DNA from: Gymnopilus junonius
Lineage: Eukaryota > Basidiomycota > Agaricomycetes > Agaricales > Galerinaceae
Reading direction: 5' to 3'
NCBI GenBank assembly: GCA_015501075.1
Contig: JADNYJ010000015.1
Location: 62,001 to 126,000 of the forward strand
Length of the DNA stretch: 64,000 nt
The position numbers and the translations under genes are program-made. The notes under the pieces are model-generated. The model ran no database searches. It was not told the origin of the DNA and worked only from the letters and a program-made list of their open reading frames with translations. This document shows, one piece after another, positions 41,422 through 54,190 of this stretch; within the stretch, counting starts at the first letter, position 1, and every line of letters begins with the position of its first letter.

Positions 41422-44111
41422 TTAATCCTTGTCATCTTCCATGCCTTGTTTGATAATATCTGCGAGATGTTCAGCACTGGCCAACACGGCACCTGCCTGA
41501 GATTATAAAGTCAGCTCCAAGCACCAAAGCCTGATTATCAATACAGAGGACGCACTGTATGTCCAGATACGATTTCGGGGAAAATCGACGCGTCGCATAT
41601 CCTCAAGCCACCCACACCATAAACGCGCAATTTTGCATCGACAACGCCACCATCTTCGAGAGGTGCCATGCGACAAGTACTTACCGGATGGTACAGAGTC
41701 TCCAAACGCTCACGTACAATATCTTCCAGTTCCTTGTCCGATTTCTCATCGATCTTGCTATCTAAAAGAGGGCTGGGGTCGGTCAAATCCAGCCTGGATG
41801 CCATGGGCTCTTGCTTGCTTATTTTGGAGATAAGCCTAAGGCCTCGTTTGAGTCTCTCGACATCGTCAGAAACATTAAGATAGCTACAAATCAGAAGGAC
41901 GGTGCTCAGTAAAAGCATGGCAATGCTCTTAATAGGTCACCTACTTTGGGTCTAACGAGGGGTTTTCAAACGAATCTGCCGATTTCAGACGAAGTGTCCC
42001 TCTGCTCAAGGGCCTGCAAGTGGCCGTCAGGCATTCTATTCTTGGCTCTGGGCGAATAATTTACATACCTCAGCAAACATACGTGAAGGGCAAATGTGTG
42101 CATAGGAAACATGTAGGTACCATGCCCCTGTTGAAAAGGTATCAATGGCCTGCTCGAAACACTCTGCACGTGTAATAGCTGACCTTGTATGCCATTGGAG
42201 TTGAGAAAATTTCCAGATCTGGGCCATCCGAACCAGAGGTGCTCTCATGGAGCTTCTGAGGAAATTCGCTCTCTGGGAACAGAGCAGGATCGTCTGAGCG
42301 ACAAAAAGCTGCAGATTCTCCAAACTATTATAAAGCGATCAGAATTGTGGGTTCCTCAAGAAGGCATAGAGAATATCGAACATTATTTGCCAACGGTCCT
42401 CTCTCGTTGACAAGATACTGGTACGCGGAACCGATCGCTTTGAAGACATCGGAAATACTACGGGGGTTCATGTGCTTTGGCGAGTCGTTGAACTTGTTCT
42501 TGTAGTAGACATCAACAACCGGATGGTCGACGAAGTGAGAGCCAACTCCAGGGAGGGTGTACACAACTGGTATCTTCAACTCTTCCAAATGGTCTGCGGG
42601 GCCGATTCCGGAGAGCATCAGAAGCTTTTAAATTTGTATCAGCACTGAAATCACTCTGAGAAATAAGCAAAACGGGTTCACTAACCTGAGGAGAATGTAT
42701 AGCACCGGCGCTGGAGAATGTTACTAATCAATTTGCAATGAATTACTGAGAACACGGAAAATCATCGTACCAGAGAATGATATCTCGCCTCGTGCGAACT
42801 GTAAAGCGACGGCCGTTCCTGCTGCCTGTGAATTCGACGGCAGTCGCTTTAACGAGATCTCCCACTTGCTCGGTAATGATCTTGGTGGCGGATGCGTTGA
42901 TGACCACCGTCAGGTTAGGCCTCTTCAAAACTTCATCCGTAAGGTATGCTGTTTCAGAGGATACACGTGTGCGTGTCTCGTCGATATAGGTCACTTGAAT
43001 CGGAGCGTGTCAATATGATAAATTAACTCATAGTATAAGGAAGACTTACTAATCTGAAAAGCAGATAAAGGGCGGAGACGTTAATGGTTGCTAAAAAGTT
43101 CTCGGCAAAAAAAAACTTGCCCTATTTACGCCGCGGGTACCTTTGGTCGTTGTAAAATCAGCGTTGTATGGAATGCCAACTTTCGTGCACGCTGTGATAA
43201 AGGCCTTGGAACCTTCCGAGAATGCACTGAAATAACCTACGCGCATCGGGCCATCTGCTCCTTTCAACACTTTATCGACATCTGGATAATCAGGATGCTC
43301 CATGTATTTTTCAAATTTCTTGAAATATCTTTGGGGTTGTCTATTTAGTCGTTGTCACTCTTGAAGAAAGGACGGCTAACTGATTGAAATTCTCCCAAGA
43401 CCAGGCATTGTCCTTGATGATATCTGCCCATTGGTTGAAATCGCTGGGGCTACCATACTGAGCCCTGAAGCACACATCTGAGTATCAGAATCGGCAAGTT
43501 CACAAAGATTTCTGTACATTTGAGCGTTTATTGACGAGCCTGGGATTGCAATTGAGTGAGAATGCAAGGGTTATTTGGTATGCCAAAATATACTCACAGC
43601 CCCCAAGCATTTTTGCTGTTCATGATAAAAGTTGACTTGATAAGCGTTAGTATTATGACTGTTAGCAGAGACGTACCTCTGGGCCAGTATTTCCTCTTTC
43701 CTTGTGCTTCAGATTGAGGTTCCGTGTACAGGTTAAAGACATGTTTTCCATAAAACAATTGGGAAAACGCGACAGGAATGCGGGTAAAGATTAGGCTCTT
43801 TCCACTGACACATCATACAACTTCAGCTGGGCAAATGAATGCAACGGTTCGAATTCAAGTTTACCTCACGCCCGATTCCAGAAGGAGAACCTTGACAGAA
43901 GGATCTTCAGACAGACGCGAAGCAAGAACACAACCTGCAGTTCCTATGAAGAACGTCAACGAGACTGTGGGTCAGAAACACATAGACTATATAATTTACC
44001 TCCACCAACGATAATAAAATCATATTCATCCGGCCCCTTATTTCCGAGTTGACTTGGATTTAGAACTATTTTCTTATTTGTTCCGACAAATAGCTTGCCA
44101 AGTACGCCCAT
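41422..44111 (-). CDS. GMC oxidoreductase 2
   Basis: ATG at 44109-44111 ([14 protein letters not shown]); stop TAA at 41422-41424; about eleven exons. It has the FAD-binding motif [18 protein letters not shown] split by an intron, then [79 protein letters not shown] and [18 protein letters not shown]. Motif spacing and intron positions closely match GMC 1, 4 kb away on the same strand, so the two are old tandem duplicates. Unlike GMC 1 it lacks the hydrophobic N-terminal anchor and basic stretch, suggesting a soluble cytosolic form. Substrate unknown. Confidence 0.87.
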
Positions 44112-45947
44112 TTTAACGCGTTCTGTTGCGGATTCAAGGTCGTACGTACTCCAGATTTAGGGGGGAATCACAGTAAAGAGGTTGGAAGCAAAAGGTTGTC
44201 TGCGTGTGATTAAGGACGTGGTGTGTGGGGAACCAGATGGACCCTGAATCCCAAAAAAATTAGCGCCTCCATGGCTGCAATGTCCTTCGAAATTCAAGAT
44301 CAAAATCACGTTCTATTGCACATGGTCAAGTGGTCCTGGTCAGTGGCCACAGTGTGAGAGCGATAAAAAATTTAGGATCAATTGGAGCCCCCTATCCCGA
44401 CGACAGATGTTAGAAGCTGTTACGTAGTCTTCGAGCAAGCGAAGGATCAGTTCATCTGGATATCCAATGAAATTGGACAAAATAAGTAATACAGCTAGCA
44501 TAATCGGAGACGTTTCCAAAAATCCCTGGGCACCCGATTGTTTAGGCAGATTTAGTAGCACTCCATGATGGCCCCGTCACAACCTTGAGTGCATATATGG
44601 GAAGTCCAATAGCGACAAGAATACGCGTTCAAATTGTCCAGAAGGTCGTCAGCAATAACGATGGGGGGTTGAAAACCCGACCAACAGGTTTTTCGACCAA
44701 TCAAATCGCTTCGTTTGCACAGGTCGCGGGTAACGCTGTAACGCTTTCCTGCGAAGATGTGTGACTGGTGGGAAAAGGAAATGTAACGGCTCGGGGATCC
44801 CCATCTGTACTTTCGTACTGTCGATGCCCATCTCGACTTTCGAGAGACCTTTTCCTTAGGCATAATCCTCTCGAGCCAGCCCCACTGTCCGTCTTACGCC
44901 GCAGGCTTTCTGGGATGACTATTCGTTACTCGATTGTCTTCTCTAACTTTAGCCGTGCTCGTCGATGACAGTCTGCTGCTACTCTGATTTTATTATTAGG
45001 AGTCCTCCATCAGATCTATTGGAAACATATCCTCTCCTTCATCATCTGTGGATTCCGTTCCTTGCAAATTATATTTGTTGCAAATCATCCATCATCCAAC
45101 TCTCAGGTCAGGAACGACATCAAAGATGCACTTCCATACCATGGACCTCTGGCTTCAATTCATAAATAGACCAATACAAATCAGAGATGACCTGAAAGTG
45201 CCATGTACAGCTCAAAGTGAAATGGACCCGGATACCACTACTACGTCAAGATCTTTGAACGGTAGTGAAGCTATAGGACAACTTATAGTCGATATCGAAA
45301 ACCTATGACAACTGACGGGGTAAGTCTTCACTATCCAAATTCATCTACAAAAAGCAGTCTTCCTTCCCTCTATGTCGTGTTCTAATTACAGTTCCTCAAG
45401 GCGCCGATAATGTTAAACGAAGCACAGCATTCATGACAGGACAACATCGACGCTTAGTGCATTACTCGCGACTCGTTACATTTTACCAAATACCGATCTT
45501 TCCGATATGATTGGTTTACGTGGCTCTTGCAAAATTTGAAATGTCCCCGCTCCTTGTATACCTTCATGTAACAATGTCTTGCTCCAGGCTCTTGCGGCGA
45601 GTAAAAAAGACCTAGTGCGCCCACTGGAGCTCCCTGCGATCCAGTCATACACAAACGCACAACTCCGAGTTCGGGCAAAGTTTGGGAGCAATCTTTGTCC
45701 CAGGATTCAATTCAATGTCCGGGGCGTATTACGGTGGCGCACTTTACATCCTTTACGTACCTCCATTTATTTGATTCGCAGGCGTTACCTATCAGCGTCA
45801 ACTCTGGCATACTGCGCAGTTGTTATCTTGGCACTTCAATTCCTCAATCGTACGTTATGTACCTTATCTTCCGCACTGCCTTGGAAGTTTGGCGTAGGCA
45901 CGCGAAGCACAGCACAACTTGCATTAAAGAGATCATGAATCCGCAAA
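44112..45947. other. Long region without a supported gene
   Basis: Open frames on both strands are short and none shows a family motif or a consistent exon chain. A + strand piece near 45580-45700 (KKDLVRPLELPAIQSY) looks faintly coding and might be a distant upstream exon or remnant. Part of the right end may be the 5' region of the membrane-protein gene. Confidence 0.35.
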
Positions 45948-47697
45948 ATGCGAATTTCTTCCCCTAAGTGCCAAATGCCATGCAAAGCGTCATCCCATTT
46001 TCCTGTGTCGAATGACACGTACCTCCAGTCCCAATTGAACCAGACTCTCTGGCAAATGTTTTCATTGAACATACCGGCCACTGACACCGCAGTATTCGGG
46101 GATACCTCCTTTTTGTCGAGCATCTACTGCTCAAAGGATTCTGCGACGCAGTGTTACGGGATATGCCCCAATGCTGACCTCGCAGGTGAAACTTCAGTTT
46201 TTTGCCTTGAGGGAACTTGATTCGAAGTCATATAGGTGTTGGTGTCCGAGCTGCGTTCTGGACATCAAGCATCTTGCAAGGTATTTCAGGACCGCGTCGT
46301 TTTAGCCTGTGTCAAGCTGATTTTTTGAGGTCAAGCAATTTTAGTGGCTGTATCTCCTGAGGATTCTACGCAAGGAGGTCAGTCTTCATTTCAATGATAA
46401 GATGAGCACGGCTCACTGGCAGACTGCTGATCCGGAATTTACGTAGCTTGGACCGCAGCTGTTCTCACTGCGTCAGTTATTCTACCTGCCGTCATCCAGA
46501 AACGACAGGGAAACTTATCAATTTATCATGCTACGCTCGTTCTGAACTTCGCCACCTTCGCGTCTCTTGTTTCTTTGGCCGTTGCACCAATGTGTTCAGT
46601 TTGGCGGGAAGGCCCCACAGAAGATGACCTACACACACTTCATACCACTAATCCCTCATTTGAAGTGGCTGTATATGGAGAAGAGGGACTCACGGATCCC
46701 AACCGGGAATTCTTGACCAATCTCCCGAAGCGAAAGGTTCATCGGGAGAGGTTGATGCTATCCTTAGCACTGCTCACACAGGTATGCCTACGCGTCTTGT
46801 CTGGTGGATCTCCTGCTCATTTGGATACTTTAGGTCGCTCTTCAATGGACGTGGGCAACTGCTCTTTTCACAGATCAAAACTACTACCAAAAAGCTTGTG
46901 TTCCTGAGACTATCGTTTTACTTTTCGGGTACCCCTTGTCCGTACATGACTTGAACCATGATCTCTTTGTTCTCTGGCCCTTGTGGCTTCTTTTCAATGT
47001 ATCTATAACGCTTATATGGGGCACCCTCTTGGTTTACAGCAGTTCGCCATCCGTTCACCCTATCTTGTCCAGGCAACCTTCACGCCCCATGGAAATTAAC
47101 TTGGAGGGACTGCTTTCCTTTGGACAAAGGCCGGGTCATGGTGCTGCTTTTGAATTTCACAGCCTTTCTGCTAGCTGCGCTATTATTGGTATCGTCTGAA
47201 GTACAAGTGGTGAGAAATTGTCTCATTGGCGGAGAGGACATAGAATGGTCATTTGGGTACGTCGTCCCCATGTCGTCCAAGAAACCAGTGCAACTTACTC
47301 TGAGCCCTTATAGGCAGATAGCAGCCTTGCTTGTCGCGTGAGTGATTGAACAATTTGAATTTGTGAATCTTATTGACCATCTTCCCTATATTTTAGATTG
47401 GTTCCAGCCTGGCCCATTCTTGCCGCTGTAGAACGTCGTCTGAATCAGTCGAAACGAAGGTCTGACGACAATCCATTACGTCATGATACAGAAAGCAACT
47501 TGCACAACGACCTTGACACCACCACGCCACTAACACCGTCTCAAAAAACCCTGACTCCCTTTGAAAAAAAAACCAGTATTGTTTTCGGGGAAGTAGACAT
47601 CGAGGAAATTCCTGTGTATTCTGATACCCTTGCAGTGTCTCCCCGCGCACCTTATCCAAGTCACCATGAGGGGCTGACATTAACGGGGTCAATCTAA
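45948..47697 (+). CDS. Multi-pass membrane protein, uncharacterised
   Basis: Tentative start at 45948; stop TAA at 47695-47697. The first block is a probable extracytoplasmic segment with several Cys (SSIYCSKDSATQCYGICPNADLAG), followed through an intron (46183-46236) by VGVRAAFW. Then come hydrophobic helices: AWTAAVLTASVILPAVI, LNFATFASLVSLAV, LMLSLALLTQ-VALQWTWATALF, DLFVLWPLWLLFNVS, MVLLLNFTAFLLAALL and QIAALLVALVPAWPILAAV. The tail is polar and Ser/Thr-rich, presumably cytosolic. About seven helices with a Cys-rich lead match a family I have seen only as unannotated basidiomycete proteins. It is not recognisable as an STE3 pheromone receptor. It is convergent with the J-domain gene. Confidence 0.6.
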
Positions 47698-47912
47698 TTA
47701 TACTCCAATCAACCGACTCTTAAGTCTGATTGTCCCTCGCACTGCCTCAGGCATTTCATTTCATATACTTGATTAAACGTTATACATATATGCATTAAGT
47801 ACTTATAGATTGTACATAGTCTAGTTGTAGTATGCAATATCTACACGAGCAATTTTTAAGAAGCGATACGATGATAGGTGGATCCATCTAATCAACTCTA
47901 AAGACTGATAAG

Positions 47913-49413
47913 TTACTTTCGGCCCCACAGTCGCCCGAAGAAATGGAATATTTTAGGTTTAGGAGGAAGAATCTCCCATCTGATGAAGCCGTTAGAATTA
48001 AGAGATGAAAGAAATGGAAGCACGTACTGAATTATCAAGTTTCCTCTACCAACCACTTGGCCGTTCTCTCGTACAGGCATTCCGGCACCTTGAACGATAC
48101 TGCGGCCCTTCATCGATTTGTCCCTTGGGTAGTCAATCTGAATGATAAGGCTGCGACCGTCGATGCCCATGAAAGGGACTTTTCCTCCTTGGCGACGCAA
48201 ACTGTCCACCCAGGGCAACCGGATATCCATGATGAGGTCGTCGAATAACCTCACGAAACGATCATGAGGAGCTTCTTCAATGATGAACGCGATGTCCTGG
48301 TAGACGCCCGGCTGCCACTCATGGCCTACATTGCGACAAAGGATACGTGTTCCTGGCCGACACCCAGGAGGAATGTCTATCTCTATAACCACATTCTTTG
48401 ATTTGCCAGACATATAAGATCGAGTGATACCGAACCGGAAATGTTTTCCGGTGAATAGTTCTTCTAAGCTGATCGAAAGAGAATAAGCCCACTCGCCGGA
48501 TGGGCCCATACCAATGGAGTGTAAAGGAATTGTATAAGGTGGCGTATGACTTCTTGAAACCGAGTGCTCGCGAAAAGGAAGTGATTGCGAATGATGGAAA
48601 CTAGAAGAGGCAGCAGAAAGAATTCAGAAACCAGAAGATGATGATAGATTAATCCCTAACCTTGACTGACGATGACCAAACTGGGCGGCAGAATACACAC
48701 TCTGACTTTGAGTCGGCTTCGCCTTAGTTGAAAATTTTTTGGCTTCGGTCGTTCGAGGAACTGGCGCGAAGGGCGTTGGTGGCCGATACACTGCTGGGCC
48801 CGTCCCAGATCCTTGCGGTGGTGCTTCATAATTAAAAATGTTAGGGCTGAGGGGCATATTGCGATATTGGGATGCCAGGGTTTCAGACGGCTGCCGCACT
48901 CCCTGCTTCCATGACGAACGCGGACTTTCTATGTTGCTTGAAGCTGGTGTAGTGAAGGATTCTGTACTTGATGCGACCATATGAACAAACGAATCCACTG
49001 AGATGGACGACTCGCTGCTTGTCTGATGCGCCAGTGGAGGAGGTCGCCTTACAGGCGGGGGTTCGTGACGATGCTTGAACATGGCTGGGTTGAGAGGTTT
49101 GACGAATCCTTCTCGTACCAGGGTTCTATATGCATCTGTGACCTATGGCAAAGACTATTAGAATAAAATACACGGAGATCGGGCCCGGACGCACCTCCAG
49201 AAAATGTCTGGCCGACATCTCTTTATCGTAACTGTTAAAATGTCGATCTGGATGCCACGTCAAAGCCTAGAGGGCGATGAACACATCCTCAGGAAACCAG
49301 GGATGCTGATAAATGACTACCATTGTCCTGTAAGCGTCCTTGATCTCATCTGGACTGGCCCCTTCAGAGATATCGAGAATTCGAAGTGCGTCTTGAACGG
49401 ACATAGGATACAT
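47913..49413 (-). CDS. J-domain (Hsp40/DnaJ) co-chaperone with DnaJ C-terminal substrate domain
   Basis: ATG at 49411-49413 (MYPMSVQDALRILDIS); stop TAA at 47913-47915. Exons 1-3 assemble a J domain: GASPDEIKDAYRTM joined to ALTWHPDRHF, carrying the essential HPD triad, then FLEVTDAYRTL. A long Ser/Pro-rich linker (about 49080-48570) follows, then the C-terminal beta-sandwich (LSISLEELFTGKHFRF, IEIDIPPGCRPGTRI, GVYQDIAFIIEEAPH, IQIDYPRDKSMKGRSI, GAGMPVRENGQVVGRGNLIIQ) as in class B DnaJ proteins, without zinc-finger repeats. It would deliver clients to Hsp70 and stimulate its ATPase. No signal peptide or membrane segment, so cytosolic or nuclear. The linker is much longer than the usual Gly/Phe region. 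Confidence 0.82.
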
Positions 49414-50221
49414 GAGGAAGTGTGGACCCTTTGTGAAAGATGGTAATGGAACATTGGCGTGGCTGCTTCGTCCTGGGCTCTGCCATTTATACAAGCAGTC
49501 CCTTTGTCGCAGTCGGCTCCAAGCGGCGGCACAGATATGGCGAAGATCAGAAAGGATCAAGAGCGGTAGATTTCATGGATCCTGATACGTATGAAGGAGC
49601 TTCGGAAACTAACAACAGGCCATGTGGCATGTCAGGCATCGTGGCCAAACCTCATGTTACTCGCATTGGCCGTAGCGGGGACGTTGAAATGAATAAATCA
49701 GTCTCAACGTAGAGCTCAGTCCTTCGAAAATTCTAATGCATAGTGGCGGCCTCACAAGCTGCCTCACAATTGTCTGGCGGAGAGAAAGGTCCGAAATGAA
49801 GTAATATTCCTGTTTATAATTTGATCATTTATCTGCCCCTGCCGTTTAATGTGGTAAGTCATGTAAGAGTCGTTTACAATTGAATAAAACTGAGATTCTG
49901 AGTCGAGGCGCCTGCTTCGATGTCAAGCAAGAGATGAGAGGTCTTCTAGAACAGTCATAAGGAGTGTCGTTTTACGTGTAGGAGGTATGTTGAAAGCTTG
50001 ACAGCGTTCTTTGTCGTTGTCGTCGTCAATTATTGCGGAGATGGCGCTGGGTATGTAAATTGTGATGTATGATTGGAGGGAAATGTTGAACGTTAACTGG
50101 GATCAACATCAAGCCAAACAAAGCTGATAACATCTCCGAGGTCCGTTTCATTTCGCCGTCATCTCAGTGCCTACGCTCAGAAATAAAATCATTATGGCAG
50201 AACAGGAAGGTTCAATCCCGA
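49414..50221. other. Intergenic, no gene seen
   Basis: This holds the upstream region of the J-domain gene and a featureless stretch. The open frame at 49440-49712 on the + strand overlaps the J-gene promoter and has no family resemblance. Confidence 0.4.
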
Positions 50222-50845
50222 TTACGGGTGTTGAGGACCGACTCCGGGACCGCGAAATTTCAGGTGAAAAACTCTCGCCTCTTCCGCTTCAGCCCAGAAT
50301 ACCTCATCGATCTTCAAGTTATCGCCACTGTGACTAGTTGACTGGTTAGTTATTATCAAGGGGGGACAACAGTACAGAGATGAACCTCTTCCAAACCTGG
50401 ATAAAGTCTTTGGTGTTCTTATCAAGTGCAATCTACCCTGTAGATAAAGCGGCAGCCCATTGTCAAAGTTGTACCCCGTTTCCGTTGCGAATGGCACAGC
50501 TTTCATGAGGACTGACTTCTGCACGTCCTCCAGCTGTGGCTCCTGACCGATTTCGGGGTTCATGGCATCGAGATAACAGCAACGAGTAATGCTCGACCTC
50601 TGCCATACATCCCCCGATCTTTGATTAAATAACCGAGCTCAAAACCCTAGACGCCTTCTGCCGAGCATACCTCGTGCATTGGCAGTAGATGAAGCCCTGG
50701 ATAAAGTGCGGGTTCTCTTTGTTTTATTTTGCCTGCAGCCGTCTCAACGATGTTTTTAGTCCGACTCAAAACAATCCTCCACTGGCAGCACAAAGATAAC
50801 CGTAGCTTTTGCAGAAATTCTGGAGTCGGGTGAGCTAATCGCTCC
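50222..50845 (-). CDS. Small hypothetical protein
   Basis: A first exon (MERLAHPTPEFLQKLRLSL to LLPMHE) meets a GT donor at about 50670. A second exon (EPQLEDVQKSVLMKAV to NGLPLYLQ) is flanked by AG and GT. A last exon (GDNLKIDEVFWAEAEEA) ends in PQHP-stop at 50222-50224. The splice sites are reasonable and the frames agree, giving about 135 residues. No domain is recognised. It is divergent from the next weak gene. Confidence 0.4.
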
Positions 50846-50852
50846 AAGCGAG

Positions 50853-51426
50853 TTGTTGCTGACGTTTATGATTGCGATAAATAACAGTACACCCTTATTT
50901 CTACGTTGCTTCGCAACTTCCTACCATACACGTACACAGAGACGTACCCTGGATTTGCAGGCCTCTCCTGAGCCTTCATTTGCCAAAAAATCGCTCAGAA
51001 ATTGCCTCCTATGTCTTGAGTCTTCAGACCGAGGATCACTGTCATTGCCGTCTAATCAGCTACCTCAGGGATTTCATGAAGCTTTAGAGTCCAGTTGATT
51101 CCAGGTTTTCTGTGGAAGACGATTCATTCGTTCCCTTGTTTCTGCACGAATTTTCTCGAAATTTATCCCACCATCACCTTGTTCAAGAATTTCGCACGAC
51201 CTGCAGGGAAGCAGGAAACAAAATGCAAGTTCCCTGTAAACTACAGATGTATGTACAACCTCCTAGTTACTTCATCTACGCCACCAAAATGACGCATTTC
51301 GTTAGAAAAGGACAGCTAGAATTTTCCCCCACCGAGTGGTCGGTTCCTCTTCGTGAATTTCTGGAATGTATCCTCTTTCAAAACGCATCTCGTCCAAGGT
51401 CACCATTCTCGTTCTATGGGACGTAA
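50853..51426 (+). CDS. Small hypothetical protein, weak
   Basis: Two open blocks on the + strand: TSYHTRTQRRTLDLQ to FHEALESS (about 50920-51095) and DDSFVPLFLHEFSRNL to PFSFYGT-stop (51112-51426). They could be joined by a short intron near 51080-51108, but I find no proper donor. No family is recognised. Confidence 0.25.
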
Positions 51427-51716
51427 ATAGTAAATAATTTTACATTAGTCAAGAAGTCAGATTACCGATATATTAATTTATATCCCAAGACACAAAGCAG
51501 AAAGAGAGGCTGGGTTCGAATAAGATAATCAGAAAGACTGTAGATGAGGTCCTTTCAACTTACGATAGCAAGATAAGAAGACACAAGTTGGGCACCCAGT
51601 TACCTATATCTGGGTCTGGTTGCAGTGGGACCTCCCCAATTTCCCAAGCTTAAATTTTATTAGCTTCTAGGTAAATAACGTGCGCAATCGAGGTGCTTAC
51701 CCATGCGCCAAGGCCC

Positions 51717-54190
51717 TTAACGCGTGAAAACATACCATCCGTTGAAGATCAGGATGAGCACACACATAACAAAAGCATAAATTGCGATCTGCAACAGGCA
51801 AATTAGCCTTTGAAAGTCAAAACCAACCACAAGGTGGAAAGAAGGGGCATGTCCGGCTTCCGACTGCGAAAATCTCACCCAAGGCTGCAGGCGATATCTG
51901 TTTTTGTAAATATCTTCGCTGTGTTTTGCCTTGAAGTCTGGTTCCCTGTTTTCCGCAGTCACAGTCCCTTGATACCAGCTACGACAGTGAAACCCTGCAT
52001 TAGTGAAATCGTGTGAAAGATTCATGCTCGAGGCTGGATTACCGAAGGTACGTAAAAAGCATGCCAATCCAAGCAAGCAACGCGGTGGTGGTATTCAGTG
52101 ATGAAAGCCAATGGAAAATCTACGACGAGGCATGTTCAGCATGGCATTCCTAAGATAGAGATAGGACTAACTTGCTCGGCGCCCACTGAAGCAGAGACCG
52201 ACATGTAGGCAAGCATAGCAAAGCTAGCAGATACAAGCACCCCAACCCATGGGATAACGGTCTTATTACGCTCACTGCGGAAAATTCCTGCACAGAACTT
52301 CAGAGCATGTCCACATCGTGCTAGATAATATAAAAATCGGCTTGAGATGTAAACTGGAAGGGCAGATCGTTATTCAAGGACTATGACGATGGGAAGAGCG
52401 TACTTGCCATCCGAGACAGCAGCACTGAAGGCTGATATGACGAATGCAGCATTGCAAATATGTGGGAGGACCTTGATGCCAGATTTCTGCATAGCGATCA
52501 CGAATGGTGAAGAATAGGCCTGAAGACTACCTGGACTTTTCCCATTCTTGCTAGTATTTCCTGGAACAGCCAGTTCGTCAGATCCCACCAATAGGCCCGC
52601 GACGAAGACCGCTAGGACATAAAACAGGGTTCTATGAAAGTCATAATTGTCCATGAACATTCGGTTAAGCCATGGACACGAGGAAATGGTTACTTGCATC
52701 CGTATCCACACCCGGTTAACAGCGCGCGGGATGTTCTAAGATTCGTTAGAAACTGGCATTAATAACGAAATTTTGTTCGCTTACTTTCGCGGGATTCTGC
52801 ACCTGTGCAGGGTCCGGCATCAGGCTGAGATCGACGCCATAGAAGATGGAAACAAGGCACATACCTCTCCTGCAGCGACACCTGGTACCTCAGTGCCAAA
52901 GAACGCGAAAACGGCCTGTAGATTGACATTGATCAGCAATCTAGAGAACGATGTCTTTCGCATTACCTGGATCATAGACGACCAAACGCCTAGGAATTTC
53001 CCAAGAGACCCCTTGATTCCTCTATACTGCACAAATGGGCCTGGGTTCTTCCAGTTCCTGAATCCGATATAGCTGCGACTCACAGTTAGCAACTCAGATT
53101 TAAAACTACGATCAAGTTAGAGATCGTCGTCGTACCCATGTTTTCCTCCGCCCAGGTCAATGATGATCCCAGTAATTATGAGCCCCACTATTGTAAGAAT
53201 CTTGAAACAACTGAAGAAAAATTCCGCCTCGCCATACGCGCGAGACCCGAAGCAGTTGATACCAACGGCAAGAATAAGCTGCAAGACCTCGTCAACCTGC
53301 GTTTAAGAACATGCAGGACGATCCATGGTTACCCACCAACACTGTCACCGTTATTAGATTAGAGTTTCTACGATACAGCAGTTTAGCGAATGGGGTTGAA
53401 AACAGATACTTGTTATAGATCTATCCTTACCTTATGTAGGGGTCTGACGCGTTCGGGAAGAACCCGTTGAACAAAATGGCTGCAGCGCTCAATTCCGTCG
53501 GCAAAATTATAGACCTTTCTAGCAGTGAGCAACCTTGCCAAGTTGTTGCTTAGAGTCCAACTTGCCAATTATACCAAGCATTCCAGCCTGAGGCAATACT
53601 TCATTAGTTCCCTGTTGTGGCGCTGAAAAGCTCAAACCGGTACCTAATGCAAAACCGAGAGCAGGATCCACGTAAAGCCCAGCGAGTCCGACGGGACCTC
53701 CGACATTAGGCCTGCGTAATCAAGCACGTCAGCTCGTTTTTCTGAAAGAAAATGAAAACCCAATTACACAAAAGCGACTATTTCGCCAATTGATATTACC
53801 TACTAGAACATGAGTATTCATGCTTTCACACCTGGTTTCGTAAAAGAACAGTCAGACTTACAACCGACCAGACGATAGTGCCGGTGATGATGTATCCCTG
53901 AATTAGTATTGATGCGCATGAGCGAAGCCGCGAATGGCTCGGAAGGCGCCAATGACTACGAGAATTAAATGCGCACTATAAGTGTACCCAGAGGACCGGC
54001 GTGTTGCAGTGCTAAAGAGGTTGAGTAGGTCACATGTCTTAAAAGATGATGCGCGTAAGTAGTATACCTGGCGCAGTTCCAATATACAATCCGGTTCTAG
54101 GTATAACATACATCAGCAAGACAAAAATGTGCAGGTGTTTCTACCGACCCTATAACGCCCCCTATCGAAAGATTTTAGGTGATTCTGCAA
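51717..54190 (-). CDS. Amino-acid permease (AAT/APC family), 5' end unresolved
   Basis: Many short exons on the minus strand ending at the TAA-side of NGWYVFTR (about 51717). In order: SIGGVIG-TGLYIGTAPG (first helix, about 54160-54080), HAGPLGTLIV, GGPVGLAGLYVDPALGFALG (about 53700-53640), TELSAAAILFNGFFPNASDP, GEAEFFFSCFKILTIVGLI, SSMIQAVFAFFGTEVPGVAAGE, LFYVLAVFVAGLLVG, SAFSAAVSD, NKTVIPWVGVLVSASFAML and a final helix AIYAFVMCVLILIFNG. These are the classical AAT landmarks of plasma-membrane amino-acid/H+ symporters. Just before the first helix the expected frame meets a TAA (ACC-TAA-AAT), and no clear start exon is found up to 55000. The copy may be damaged there or have an unusual first intron. 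Confidence 0.72.

Noticed and set aside
45948..47697. Candidate STE3 pheromone receptor, given seven-helix topology and a pheromone gene in the window
   Set aside because: The sequence lacks STE3 landmarks, has a Cys-rich lead with ICPNADLAG and a layout like other uncharacterised basidiomycete membrane proteins, and is 12 kb from the pheromone gene.
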